Shown here: in pieces, positions 46,091 to 56,200 of the stretch
How positions within the stretch are numbered: position 1 is the stretch's first letter
Layout of the letters: each line of letters begins with the position of its first letter
Origin: Calliopsis andreniformis
Taxonomy: Eukaryota; Arthropoda; Insecta; Hymenoptera; Andrenidae
Direction: 5' to 3'
Length of the DNA: 64,000 nt
Assembly: GCF_051401765.1 (NCBI RefSeq)
Contig: NC_135066.1
Span: 23,377,501-23,441,500 of the forward strand
The notes under the pieces: generated by a model
Seen by the model: only the letters and a program-made list of their open reading frames with translations
Database searches by the model: none
Told to the model about the DNA's origin: nothing
Made by a program: the position numbers and the translations under genes

Positions 46091-47100
46091 AACCTTTAGA
46101 TCCATGAGTCCTTAGTCCTTTAAATCATGTACTGGGTGTAACATGTTATACATATATTATTATATTAAAGACTGTAATGGAATTAAAGTGTGTGAATGTG
46201 AAAAGAGAACAATATTTGTCTCCAAGCTTTTATTATGACCTGCAAATTACTTTCGCGTTGTAACAATTATAAACGAATTTTGATTACAAGTTCGCCAATA
46301 TTCTTAGACCTTTCCACTTTATTAAGGTATAAAGTCTACGTTTCGACAATATAGATATATGATTGTAAAAGTGCAGTTCTTAATAGCAAACAGTATATCT
46401 AATATTTTTTGTTATTGCAATATATGTATATAATTTATAATATAAGGTATGTGTGTATGTGTGTGCAAGCCAGTTAGTATTTAATATTTCACACTTTCTT
46501 CTCATGATTTCTTATGTTTTAATTACGGGGTATTGCTTGCAGGTGTATGGAAACCACGATTTCCTGTTTATTGTATTAGAAATGCACAATTTATTCTTAA
46601 AAGCCTCATCTAATACCAACATATAATAGCATTGAATGCAAGCAAACATTTAATATTTCAAATTGATATTTCAATAACAATTGATGATTATTGATATTTC
46701 AATAACAATTTAATACTTTATACTTTGCCCAACATTCTTATTTGTAAGTTGTGGATTGCAGGTTTAAGACAAGGTTTTCTGTACATTCAATAAAAAATAT
46801 ATTTTATTTCTGCGTGTTTCAACTACTGCCAATATATAATAGCTGTTATTTAAATGAAGAAAATATTAGGAAATTTAATTTTTTATTATAATTCATACAT
46901 GTTTATGTATACAGCAAAGTTATGAAATAATATATGTGTAATTATACCAATTATATTTTTACTATCCATGTCACTATTTATATTATATTGGAATATTCTC
47001 TTTTAATATGTGTAAAATAATAATGTCAAAAGTAATTATTAAATAAAATACCATTATTAAGTGAAATACCATTATTAAGTGCCTATAGCGAAATTTGATC
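46091..47100. other. AT-rich noncoding stretch with short duplications
   Basis: Contains two copies of TTGATATTTCAATAACAATT (about 46663 and 46690) and a 17-bp tandem AATACCATTATTAAGTG at about 47048-47081. No gene seen. Confidence 0.45.
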
Positions 47101-47445
47101 GAAATTATATGTTGAAACTCGTTCGAGATGATTACACCATTGTAATACCGCTACTTTCCACTAGGAGTCATCACAGTGTCACTAAAGCACGCGAAAAGAG
47201 GTCCCTGCGTGCCTTCTCGCGTCTCCGTCTTCATATCGTTCAAAGCTTGTTAATGGGGTTAATATTAAACAAAAACAAATAAAAATAAAATAAATGTATC
47301 CCAATAATTTCCTTATACTATCTACATAAGAACTATCGTCAGAAATTATAATCTGCAACAGAGAAACATGTAACATGCACTTATTTCGGCCTGACTTATT
47401 CAACTTAACGATTAATATACATAAACAATACATACGAGACAAAAT
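47101..47445 (-). other. Probable 3' noncoding part of the DIRS element
   Basis: Lies directly after the recombinase stop codon on the minus strand. It includes a GC-richer block (minus strand CGATATGAAGACGGAGACG) unlike the surrounding AT-rich DNA. DIRS elements carry terminal repeats of their own type (inverted or split direct), but I could not identify a matching repeat at the other end, which is cut off. Confidence 0.35.
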
Positions 47446-47448
47446 TTT

Positions 47449-48339
47449 TCATTTTTTATTCAAACTTGCAGCAGCAAAGCTTCCCCTCGATTCCACTATT
47501 GGTCTGTTATAGAATTTTGCGAATACTTTCGATCCCTCTAACCAACCAGCTGTGCTCTTTATTACACTGATATCAATTCCTTTCTTAAGGGCCGCCGATG
47601 TGGCTGCATGTCGAGTACTGTGACCGGTGAAGTCATCACCCACTTGGCATTGAATCAGGCAATCTTTGATTCATCTTCTGATGATCTGTGACGAGACCGC
47701 TTTATACGGATTTTTAAAACTGATAAGTAACCTGTTTTCATCCTTCCTATACTTCTTAGTGACTTTCATATAGAATTCTAGTGATCTTACTATACATAAC
47801 TCTCGTTTTTCTCTAAACGATGGAATAAAGTAAACCGGTTGCTTTGAGCCCAGTCTTGATGTCTTAATAAGATCACCAATTCTTATCTCCGCTCCTTCTG
47901 GATTTATCACAATGTTATCAATTCTTATTAACTCTAGGGTTTGTACTTGGTGCGCTGTTCCTAAAGCTAGTAATACAACTAATTTTTTAGTTAACCGCTC
48001 TAAGGTTAATTTCTCTGATGGTTCCAGGCTAGCCGCATAATTGAGCAATACTTCTGTATCCCATGTCTTAGTATACTTAGGTCTAGTAGGCCTTAATCTA
48101 AACACCCCCTTGAAAAATCTGCGAATGTCTGCATTCTCAGATATTTTCTCTTTTGAGTTCAAGGAAATTGCTGATCTAAAAGTATTGAGTGTACCGTAGG
48201 ATGCACCACTCTTGAACATTTCCGCTAGGAATTCTAAAATTTTCTTAATATCAGCATAATAAGAATCACAGTCAATTTTTTGGCAGTAATCAAACCAAGA
48301 TGTTTCTTTACGTAACTTTGCCTGATAATTTCCCTGCAA
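47449..48339 (-). pseudogene. DIRS tyrosine recombinase (one stop, first Arg lost)
   Basis: The recombinase inserts the circular DNA copy without target duplication. An N-terminal SAM-like region (SGASYGTLNTFRSAISL) precedes the catalytic domain. Catalytic residues seen are HSTRHAA (His and second Arg) and AGWLEGSKVFAKFYNRP with the nucleophile Tyr. The first Arg, expected in AH-R-VQTL, is Gln (AHQVQTLELI; CAA where CGA is expected, a CpG-type change). A TGA interrupts the frame at about 47670 where the family has Trp (SQIIRR-stop-IKDCL). Otherwise the frame is open for about 290 codons. Confidence 0.88.
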
Positions 48340-48690
48340 TCAAGGAAAGGTTTCCGGCTAAAGCATGTTGCTGGCCCGACCTGAAAGGGCATAATAATAA
48401 ATCAGGGGATGGTTTCAATACAATAGACTCTTCTAACAGCATTTCCCTAAGCATGGGGAACCATGGCTGAACAGGCCAAAACGGCAGTACAAACATGCCA
48501 TATGCCCTATTGCGTCTGACTTTGCAAAACGATGGAAAGGCAAAGACAAACCAATCTGACCAACATAGAGTAAACGCATCCACTGCAAAAGACTCTGGAT
48601 CTCTTTTCCAGCAACAAAATTTTTCATGTTTTTTATTATTCCTGGGTGCAAATAAATCTATTTTTGGGTACCTCAACTGTTTCATTGTTA
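48340..48690 (-). pseudogene. DIRS segment between RNase H and recombinase
   Basis: Minus-strand frame with YPKIDLFAPRNNKK, CCWKRDPESFAVDAFTLCW and FVFAFPSFCKV. These are the conserved 'P.IDLFA..N....Y.S...DP.A..VDAF...W' and 'AFPPF' blocks that follow RNase H in DIRS polyproteins. They are thought to extend the RNase H fold. The following blocks on recombination-proximal sequence are present but diverged. Confidence 0.75.
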
Positions 48691-48699
48691 AATTAAATT

Positions 48700-49110
48700 A
48701 AATGCCCAATCAGATAATTCCCATTCTGTGTCTAGAAGTTCTCTTCTTGATTCTCTGTCTGCTTCAAGATTTTCTTTTGAGGAAATGTATGATGCAAAAA
48801 TCCAAATACTCCTTTCTTCATACCATTGTCAAATATCACGACTTATCTGATTTAACATTGGATATTGAATACCTCCCATTTGATTTACATATGCTATCGC
48901 GGTGGTACTATCTAACCTTAACAAGACTTCACAATCTCTCAACTCGTCTGCAAAACACCTTAAAGCAAAAAAAGCCATTATCAATTCCAATTGATTAATA
49001 TGTAGACTTTTTTCTGTTATTGACCAAAACCCATGTGTATACTGTCTTGGCCACAAGACGCTTCCCATCCGGTGAGTGATGCGTTCGAAAAGATTTCTTT
49101 AACAAAACGA
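48700..49110 (-). pseudogene. DIRS RNase H (broken)
   Basis: Begins SNASLTGWEASCGQD on the minus strand, where the family has an Asp (TDAS), so the first catalytic Asp is Asn. After a frame change follow HINQLELIMAFFALRCF with the conserved Glu and LLRLDSTTAIAYVNQMGG with the next Asp. The D.STTA.AY.N..GG block is characteristic of DIRS RNase H. A frameshift near 49050 and the lost Asp make it inactive. Confidence 0.8.
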
Positions 49111-49160
49111 GAACTTCTAATTGGGTTATATGCCACTCTTAGACTCTCTTTCCACCACGT

Positions 49161-50145
49161 TTATTCTTTTTCTAACTTCCTAAGTAATTTCATTATCGCG
49201 TTAAAGTCATTCTCATTAAATAACAGAGCTAAGAATCTTTCACGTTTCAAAATCTTACAATACAACATTCCGTATTTTATAGCTGAGCATGCTGCTACTA
49301 GAGAATCAATCAATTGAGCAAATTCTCTAGTCTTACAAAATTTTTTATTTATAAATTCGTTAACCGTCAGTTCTAGTTTCTCTCGGTTTTCCTCCGTTAA
49401 TTCTAACCTCATCTTTTCTGAGTCTAAAATGAAACCCAAATATTTACACCTTTCATTCGGTATAAGACCACTTTTCTTTTTATTAATAATAAACCCAAGA
49501 GACTTTAAGGTGTCTACCGTTATTTTAACATTGTTTAAACAAGATTGACTATCCTTCCCTATGCATAAAATATCATCTAAATAGATTGAAGAAATTAGAT
49601 CTCTTTTACCTAAGTCTTATATCACTGGTCTCATTACCTTCGTAAACACATAGGGACTAGTACTCAAACCAAAGGGTAAACAAACAAATTCAAATAACTG
49701 GCCTTCAAACTGAAACCTCAAGAGTTTTCTACTATTTCTATCTATTGGAATTAAGAAGTATGCATTTCTTAAATCGATGTTGGCCATAAAGGCGTCTAAA
49801 AAGATTAGTCTTTTTACAGTTCGCAGATCCTCTAATTTGAAATGTACCTTTTTAACAAATTCATTTAATTCCTTTAAGTTTAATATGAAACGTTTAGATC
49901 CCTCTGGTTTAGGTACCAAAAAATATGTTGAAACAAATTGTCCCAAGGATGGTAAACATTTCATTACCACTCCTTTAACAATAAGATCTTTAATGGAAGC
50001 CTTCAGTTCTTTCGTTACCGTATCAGATCAAACTGGTTCTTTTGGTACTGTTCCTTGTATTATATTCTTAACAAGAGGTATCTTATATCCTTTGACACAC
50101 TCTAACACAAACTTAGTATTTGTGATTTTCTTCCATTTAGAATAA
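49161..50145 (-). pseudogene. DIRS reverse transcriptase (two stops)
   Basis: Nearly complete RT. Blocks in order: FVSTYFLVPKPEGSKRFILN, NEFVKK, ANIDLRNAYFLIPI with the first catalytic Asp, LPFGLSTSPYVFTKVM, IYLDDILCIG with the catalytic Asp pair intact near 49570-49600, LGFIINKKKS, and KYLGFILDSEKM. One stop lies just before LGKRDL (at about 49617) and another upstream near 50028. Apart from these, the domain is continuous. In the element cycle it copies element RNA to DNA. Confidence 0.88.
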
Positions 50146-50149
50146 AATT

Positions 50150-50955
50150 GTTTTAACCTGCCTGCTAAACGTATATTACCTCTATGACCTCGGAGGTGGG
50201 TATGTTTTCTGCGATCTTTGTTGATTTTGAGATGTCTCTTGGGTCTTCCTGCCCTTCAGTGGGAACCTGTTGCGTGGGGTGTTCCTCGCTTTGTTGCTCA
50301 TTCTCCATGTTCCCTGTTGTGTTTGGAATGAGCCTCTTCTGTTTAGTCTGCAGTCTGCAGGTTTTTATTTTATTTCTTTACTCAATTTTTCCATTGCCTT
50401 TGCGTTTTTAGTTTTTTCTGTCAGATCCTTCCCAAAAGGTAAGGAATCTGTTTTTGTTTTTTCCAGTAGGTCTCTTATATTTTTGTTTACTCCTGGTAAA
50501 ATATGGATGCAACTCTTGCCTTCAACTGAGCATGATGCACTTCAATAAAACATTTTCCTGCATCACAAAGCAACTCTAAAAATTTCAGTCTGTCCACAGA
50601 CTCTTCGTCTTCTTCCAGCATCATAGAGATTGCCATACCCAAAGCTGACAAACCTGACCCTGCTAAATTTTGTGTACGGCTAAAACGGCTATCCCCCTTT
50701 TGGGACGATTTGCTCAGTGAAGGAAAAATCTCAGGGTTTAATTATAGTACCTCTAGATTACAATTGCCTTTTATAGAGTGCTTTTTAATTAAGGAATCCT
50801 TAACTTCCTTTTACAAACTAGATTCTAGCCATGCATTCCCCCTTGTTACTAATGAATGATGTAATTGAACATCCATTGGCTCTTGGCCAGAAGGCTCTTC
50901 GCCCAGAACATTCAATATTTCTGTATCAATTTCCTTTTCACAGGCATGACACGTA
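50150..50955 (-). pseudogene. DIRS Gag-like region (broken, 5'-truncated)
   Basis: Minus-strand frames read, in order, CHACEKEIDTEILNVLGEE, a stop, LNPEIFPSLSKSS, LAGSGLSALGMAISMMLEED, LCDAGKCFIEVHHAQLKARV, and in another frame PGVNKNIRDLLEKTK with PFGKDLTEK. The sequence of leucine/alanine-rich helices followed by a 'FG.DL..K' end resembles the Gag of DIRS elements. The extreme N-terminus is missing at the mariner-like junction. At least two stops and one frameshift are present. Confidence 0.65.
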
Positions 50956-51394
50956 ATACAGGATGGACCACGCTATTATTTCAGGTCATAACTCCAGTAT
51001 TACTGCACTTACGAAAAAATGCCAAATGAGAAAAATGAATGGTTCAAAAACCTTTACATCTGCAGTTCCTTAGATGTTGTTTAAGTGCAACGGTGTATGC
51101 GCAATTAACAGTTGCACATTTTAAATCGAAATGCTAATTTTTTGTTGAACACATCAATTTTTCTGTTCATTAGCTTCCAACTATTAGGGTATAATGGCAA
51201 GAAAATGATTAATTCTCGAAATATTGAAGAAGATGTTCAAATGCAAAATGACAATGTTGTAAACGTAAACACAGTTTCCACGTTGTTGTCATAACAGAAA
51301 CTGATTTATACAAGTAAACATTTTATCATTTAGTAACAATTTACGTATTGTAAATCAAGTACGAAAACTAAGAATCTGATCTAAAGAAACTAAT

Positions 51395-51550
51395 TCATCT
51401 GATTTGAGTCCTCTTGACTTTTTTTATGGATTTTGTGTGGGATGTGCAGCAATAAGTGCAGATAATTTAAATGCAGTTATAAGAACAATAAAAGACGTTG
51501 TCAGGAATATCTGCAATGTAATGAAACGAGCATTTGAGAATCTTTTTTAA
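51395..51550 (+). pseudogene. Mariner-like transposase, C-terminal remnant
   Basis: The frame SSDLSPLDFFYGFC...FENLF-stop matches the 'SPDL.PLDFFLWG' block (third catalytic Asp) and the short C-terminal tail of insect mariner-type transposases. The Trp of FLWG is lost. Upstream catalytic and DNA-binding parts are missing or too decayed to read. Confidence 0.7.
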
Positions 51551-51557
51551 TAAAGAC

Positions 51558-52090
51558 TATCAGGTGTTTTATCTCGGTTGGATGTTGTCTGAGAGGTTTT
51601 CCTGCGTCGAGCTGCCATGAGCGCGAGACAGGACAGCCTAACAACGTCGCCGTATCTACCCTGCAAGTCGCTCGACAGAATGGACAATCGGGTTGTAGAA
51701 GGGCAGCACCGCGGGACCATCCCTTAGCTTGCTGTGGGCAGATTTTCCTTCGGCTCCCTGGTCCTCCGCAGAAGCGGCAAGTCTCTGGACTCCGAGGGTG
51801 GAGGGCCCCTGTACCATCCGGTGTAGATACGACGCCTGAATCCGGAAATTGCATGGCAAGGGGACGGGGACGGCCTCAGGGTCCCTCAGGGTCCCTCAGG
51901 TTTCCCTTACGGCCCTGAAACGTCGTGCGCGCACGGCGGGACCCGGAATTAGCGGCGATTCCAAATTCACAATATTTTTCCCTAGGAAGTGTCTCTGGGC
52001 ATGTGTTTCGCAAGGGGGCCGTACGGTCCTTCTTTTCACTAATTTCACTTACTTTAATAAAACGGAGACGGCGCTATGCGCAACGTTACA
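51558..52090. other. GC-rich insert of unknown origin
   Basis: Strikingly GC-rich for this window, with sharp transitions to AT-rich sequence on both sides. It holds three near-perfect copies of CTCAGGGTCC-like units at 51876-51905. The minus strand has an open stretch with CRFCGGPGS and DCPFCRATC, and the + strand has overlapping frames. Neither is a family I know, and the cysteines may be fortuitous in GC-rich DNA. Candidates are a captured gene fragment, an unrecognised element or host promoter-like sequence. Confidence 0.45.
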
Positions 52091-52350
52091 AGACATTTTT
52101 GAAAATATCTTGAGAACTAATAATTTTCTTACTATTGTACTTTAATAGTTTTTTACGTAAAGCGAATGGAGAAATCAAAATATACCTCCACCAAAAAATA
52201 TACATTTCCATTAAAAAAATTATACAATTGTTAATTGCACGTGCATCTATCCATTAAAACAGAATCTAAGGGCTTACAGATGTAAAACTTTTCGAGCCAT
52301 TTACCTTTACCATTTGTTATTTTTCGTAAATGTATTAATAATGGATTTAT

Positions 52351-52990
52351 TTCTTATTTGTGACACAATTTTTAATTGGAACATTATTTGTTAACAAACT
52401 ATTAGAAAATAATTGCTTAATATGATATTAGCACAGGGGCTGTGATATTACGTTTGAAATTTTCCGCGTTTTTCACTGTTCTTCGATATCTGTCTTTCTT
52501 CTTTCACCTGCTACCTCATAGAAAGTGACGGATACATATTTCTTTAGAAAACTGGCAACGCTGTCCCTATGATATGCACGATCTGTATGGATTTCGGTGA
52601 CACGAACATCAATGGTTTTGACAGAAGTTTCGCCTCTGTGAGAATGCTCTGTGTTCATGTCACATTCAACGCAACCAATTCACACTCTCACAAATTCTAA
52701 ATAAAATTTTTTTCGTTCAAGTGCACGAATACCTCAGGGGGTGTGCAGACCTCCTGCAGATGAGCATTTTCTTGCTGACGCGGCGATTTCCCTGCTCATC
52801 TTTTTTGGAGTGAATATTTAGAATGAGTTTTAACATTTTTGCTTCAATTAAACTTGGTTTGATATTGTACCACACTGAGCAAGCGTATTACGTGATTAAT
52901 TTTACAAATGTGCTTACAAGAGGATTTTAATTTTTGCTTGTATTACTCTAGAACTGAATAGTTTGTATAGTGTTCTAAATGAATTTTCTG
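52351..52990. other. Noncoding stretch
   Basis: Contains a minus-strand frame at 52473-52658 with protein-like composition but no motif I can name. The GC-richer 52730-52800 may belong to a retroelement 3' end. Nothing firm. Confidence 0.35.
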
Positions 52991-53139
52991 CCTTTTTTAG
53001 ATTTATTTGAACGTGTTTTGTTTAATCTAAATTTTGTTATTAAATTTTGTAATTAAATTTTGTTTTGTATGGCACCTTCCAGTTATGTTAGGTGAAAATC
53101 TTTTAATCTAGCTCATCTAGTAATTGATAAATAGTATGT

Positions 53140-54540
53140 AGAAATTCTAAATATCATCATTTCACATTTGTTAATATTAATTTTTAAATTCCAATTTGTG
53201 CAGTACATGAATATTTTGTTAAAAAGTTTCTGTAAAATTTTTTTGTTATGCTTAGGTTGTAATATAAATAGTACAATATCGAATCATCCGAAAATACTAA
53301 GGCTTGCTTGATTGTTCGGTTTGTTTAAATCAAATAACTTGAGTATATCGGAAAAAAAGATGCTATGATATTGGGAAATTGGATGCTAATAACGGAGAAT
53401 TGATCACGCCTTATTGTAAACTGTTTTTATTCAAACGATCATTGTAGAAAAACAGCTTGAAAATGAGACATGGCATGAATAGTAGTGTTTCTGCATTTAC
53501 TGTCTCTAACAATAAAATTCAATTATTGATGGCTATTTCTAGGATTTTGTCTAGATTGGGGAACACGCTGATTGGTCTAAAATTTGATAGCACGAAGGGA
53601 TCTTTGCTTTTCTTTTGTAAAACATTTGATTTCACGATTTTCCACTTTTGGGAAAAGTATAAGTTTGCTAGACAGTTGTTGTAAATTATTGTTAACACTT
53701 TTACGATATTTGGAGGAAGTTTTCCAGTGATGAAATTGGGGATTTTTCCAAAGCTAGAAGTTTTTTCATCGTTCAATTTTTTAAGGATTAGGTTGATTTC
53801 GTGCATCGAGGTTGATAATTTATTATCTGATCTATCTGGATTGACTGAATTATTCATGTTCGTAAATTTGCTGACGGGGATGTCTATTGATTGATTGAAA
53901 AATTCGGTAGCCATGTTATTTACTGGATTCTCAGAACTATTATTTCCTTGTTGTTAATTGTTTAGGCTTTTTACGTATATTTTTTGAAAATGAGAACCAA
54001 GTAATTTTATTGTATCTGCTTTATTGACTATTAAACTGTGGTTATTTTCGATTTTTGTATTACTTCAGTTAATGTTTGTGTCGTTTAATAAAATTACCTC
54101 ACTTGTGTTGATTCTGAATGGATTAGAGCTAGTATGATTTTTTGGTTTGAATGTTGAATTGATAAATTAGTACGCTTTGACTGAGCTTTTGAGATCGAAG
54201 TTTCTGAGTTTGTTGTTCCAGAATGTAAACGAGATTTTTGTGTACCCTATTTTTAGGACATGATTTAAGAGATCTACTTTTTGTTTTAACAGTTTCTGTG
54301 TTTGTGGATAGTATATTTAAGGTTTTCTATGAGTTTTGAATAATTTTGTTAGTAGAAGTGACTTAACTTTTTGTAGTTTGTTTACTTCATTACTAGTGTA
54401 CTTTTTTATGGATTCTATTTTTAGTTGATGAACTTTTCACCTTTCTGCTGTAAGTGATTGTTTTATTTAGTAAGTTTTGATTGAATGTGGGACAATTTTT
54501 GTTATTACTTCGTTTGTCACCTATTTAAATTGGTCGTTTA
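53140..54540 (-). pseudogene. LINE-B ORF2 remnant: linker and reverse transcriptase
   Basis: Minus strand: SFTFWNNKLRNFDL and KADTIKLLGSHFQKIY (linker), then MATEFFNQSIDI, LKKLNDEKTSSFGKIPNFI and KSKDPFVLSNFRPISVFPNL, which is the first RT block. Much of the palm up to 53350 is unreadable, but LVFSDDSILYYL at about 53270-53310 is a decayed YxDD box (FSDD), followed by NKCEMM-like sequence. It resembles Jockey-clade ORF2. No RNase H is seen downstream. Confidence 0.75.
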
Positions 54541-54559
54541 TCGAGTTGATTATAATAGT

Positions 54560-55830
54560 TGTGTATTTTTTAGCTGCTTTTTGTGCTCTTATACTTCTTA
54601 AGGTTGGACAGCCTTTGTGCATTGAGGGACACGCCCTCTTTAATTACAGTTAATGCGGTATAGAGCTTCCCCAGGCAAGTCGAGAACTGTTAGGCAATTA
54701 TGTACCTCGTTCATGCTTTATTTCATATTTCACACATCTGAATTCGAGTGTACAGTTGGAGTATATGTGACTAAATCTTTGGCAGTTTAAAGCACTAAAA
54801 ACTGTCGTTTGTAATTAGCCTTCCATATCTTCGCTTTTGGTAATTGATATGTTTGATGAATTTTAAAAAGGATGTGCCTGTTTCAGTTTCAGTCACTTTC
54901 AATCAGTTCTTATATCGATGTTTGCTTTACTAACTGTTTGGCCTACTTCTTCTAATAGATATGTTAGCGATTTTAATGCTTTTGGTGTATATGTAAAGAA
55001 TCTTAAATTCTTAGAAGTGATTATTTCTTTAATATTTATAAAATCTACTGACGAATTTGGATAGATTGCGTTCTTGAACTGTGCTATGGGCGGGGGGAGG
55101 GGTGGCTCTGATTTGATACAGTTGTGCTGCGTGGCATTGTCTGTGTGAACTTGAATAACATCTTATGCTTTTTCATAGAAGAAAACATCCTGATCTTTTT
55201 GTTGCTGTTCTTCTTTTTCCTCCTTCTCATTTTGTGCTTAAAATAGGTCGAAACGGTTTTTTATCTCGAATGACTGAAAATTGTATTATGCTGATCTTTG
55301 TATGCTTTAGTAATTGTTTCGATACTTGTGGTCCTGATTCTTTGCTAATCTTTTGCTTGCCCTTTTTGACTTATGCTTTCTTTATTGTTTTCTTCAAAAT
55401 TCTTTATTACCTTTTTTAGATAATTGTTTTCGGCTCTGAGAACTTTTATTTCCTTCAGAATTGTACTCAAGTCGTCTTCTTTTCTTAGAATACGTGGAGT
55501 AGGGGTTAGAATCTGCGGTATAATCAAAGTTATTTCCTGCTTGGGTTGTTCAACAAGCAAATTTTCTTTCTGATTAATTACTTCAATTTCCATTATTTCA
55601 GAGCCATTATAATACGGTTTATACTTAACTATTTCCCAAGCTTAAGTTTGGCCTCCGATTTAATTCTTGTCTTCCTGATTTTATTCCTCTTCGTATTTCT
55701 GGAGGATCTTTCTGGTGGTTTTAATGAACTTGTATCGTGGAGTAAGTCGATATCTGTCAATAATGCGTCGCCTTACAGCACCGGAGTCTGATTTATATCA
55801 TTCTTGATATTTACCTCAATTATTTTCAAT
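54560..55830 (-). pseudogene. LINE-B ORF1 (Gag-like), broken
   Basis: Minus-strand pieces: an upstream segment with TDIDLLHDTSSLKPPERSS, then MEIEVINQKENL and a predicted coiled coil LKEIKVLRAENNYLKKVIKN (leucines at heptad-like spacing). Far downstream is a degenerate zinc knuckle NCQRFSHIYSNC...FRCVKYE near 54750, matching the 'C..CQRFGH....C....RCVKC' pattern of Jockey Gag. KGCPTLRSIRAQKAAKKYTT follows. Several stops separate the pieces. Confidence 0.7.
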
Positions 55831-56200
55831 GGTTCCGTAGATTTACTGTTGTTAATTGAAATATTATTGGTATTTTTAGTGACTTCAACATTATTGTTAA
55901 TAGTTTCATTTTTAACCTGGCTTCAGTGATGAATTTTTTCTCAGGATCATTTCTTGGGTTGGTATCCTGATAGAAGTAGAACGTCTTTCGACGTTTATGT
56001 ACTGAACCTTTCGCTATTATCTTACTTTTTATATTTTGTCGATAAGAACTGGTTTTTTGAGCACGGGTTGAATGCTGACAAAGTTTATGAACGTCTAAGA
56101 CAAGGACATTGGATTTGTAACGTGCGTAGCGTGGTCGGGTTGGTCGGCGGAATGTTTTCTGCTCAAACGCTACGCGCGTTAACAGTACATTCAACAATGA

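Larger units (their letters stand above)
47446..50962 (-). mobile_element. DIRS-type tyrosine-recombinase retrotransposon
   Basis: Minus-strand order is Gag, reverse transcriptase, RNase H, a DIRS-specific segment, then a tyrosine recombinase in place of a DDE integrase. That combination defines the DIRS order. The frames are long and interrupted only by a few stops and frameshifts, so the copy is younger than LINE-B and LINE-C nearby. It is nevertheless inactive: the RNase H Asp, the first recombinase Arg and a Trp codon are changed. The 5' end is cut at about 50962, where a mariner-like remnant begins at a TA. Like the LINEs it is antisense to the host exon. Confidence 0.9.
50965..52350 (+). 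mobile_element. Decayed mariner-like element with long inverted repeats, joined to the DIRS 5' end
   Basis: The left part (about 50985-51130) and right part (about 52180-52350) are diverged inverted copies: CTTACGAAAAAATGCCAAAT, CCTTTACATCTG, CCTTAGAT and GCGCAATTAACAGTTG pair with their complements on the right. Inside is a transposase C-terminal fragment (51395-51550). The left boundary follows TA at CAGGATGG and is exactly where DIRS Gag similarity stops, so it either inserted into the DIRS element or replaced its 5' end. A GC-rich block (51558-52090) of unknown origin lies between the transposase remnant and the right repeat. Confidence 0.65.
53000..56200 (-). mobile_element. Jockey-like non-LTR retrotransposon (LINE-B), decayed
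   Basis: Minus strand: a GC-richer leader (about 55930-56200), ORF1 with coiled coil and degenerate CCHC knuckle, then ORF2 remnants of linker and RT. No endonuclease domain is found between the end of ORF1 (about 54560) and the linker (about 54540), where about 650 bp would be expected, so it appears deleted. Many stops and frameshifts are present. The boundaries are approximate. Confidence 0.75.

Noticed and set aside
50184..50548. Overlapping + frames rich in Phe/Leu/Cys
   Set aside because: Antisense shadow of the DIRS Gag-RT junction.
52473..52658. 61-codon minus frame near the Jockey-like element
   Set aside because: Protein-like composition but no motif of any transposon or host family that I know; too short to support.
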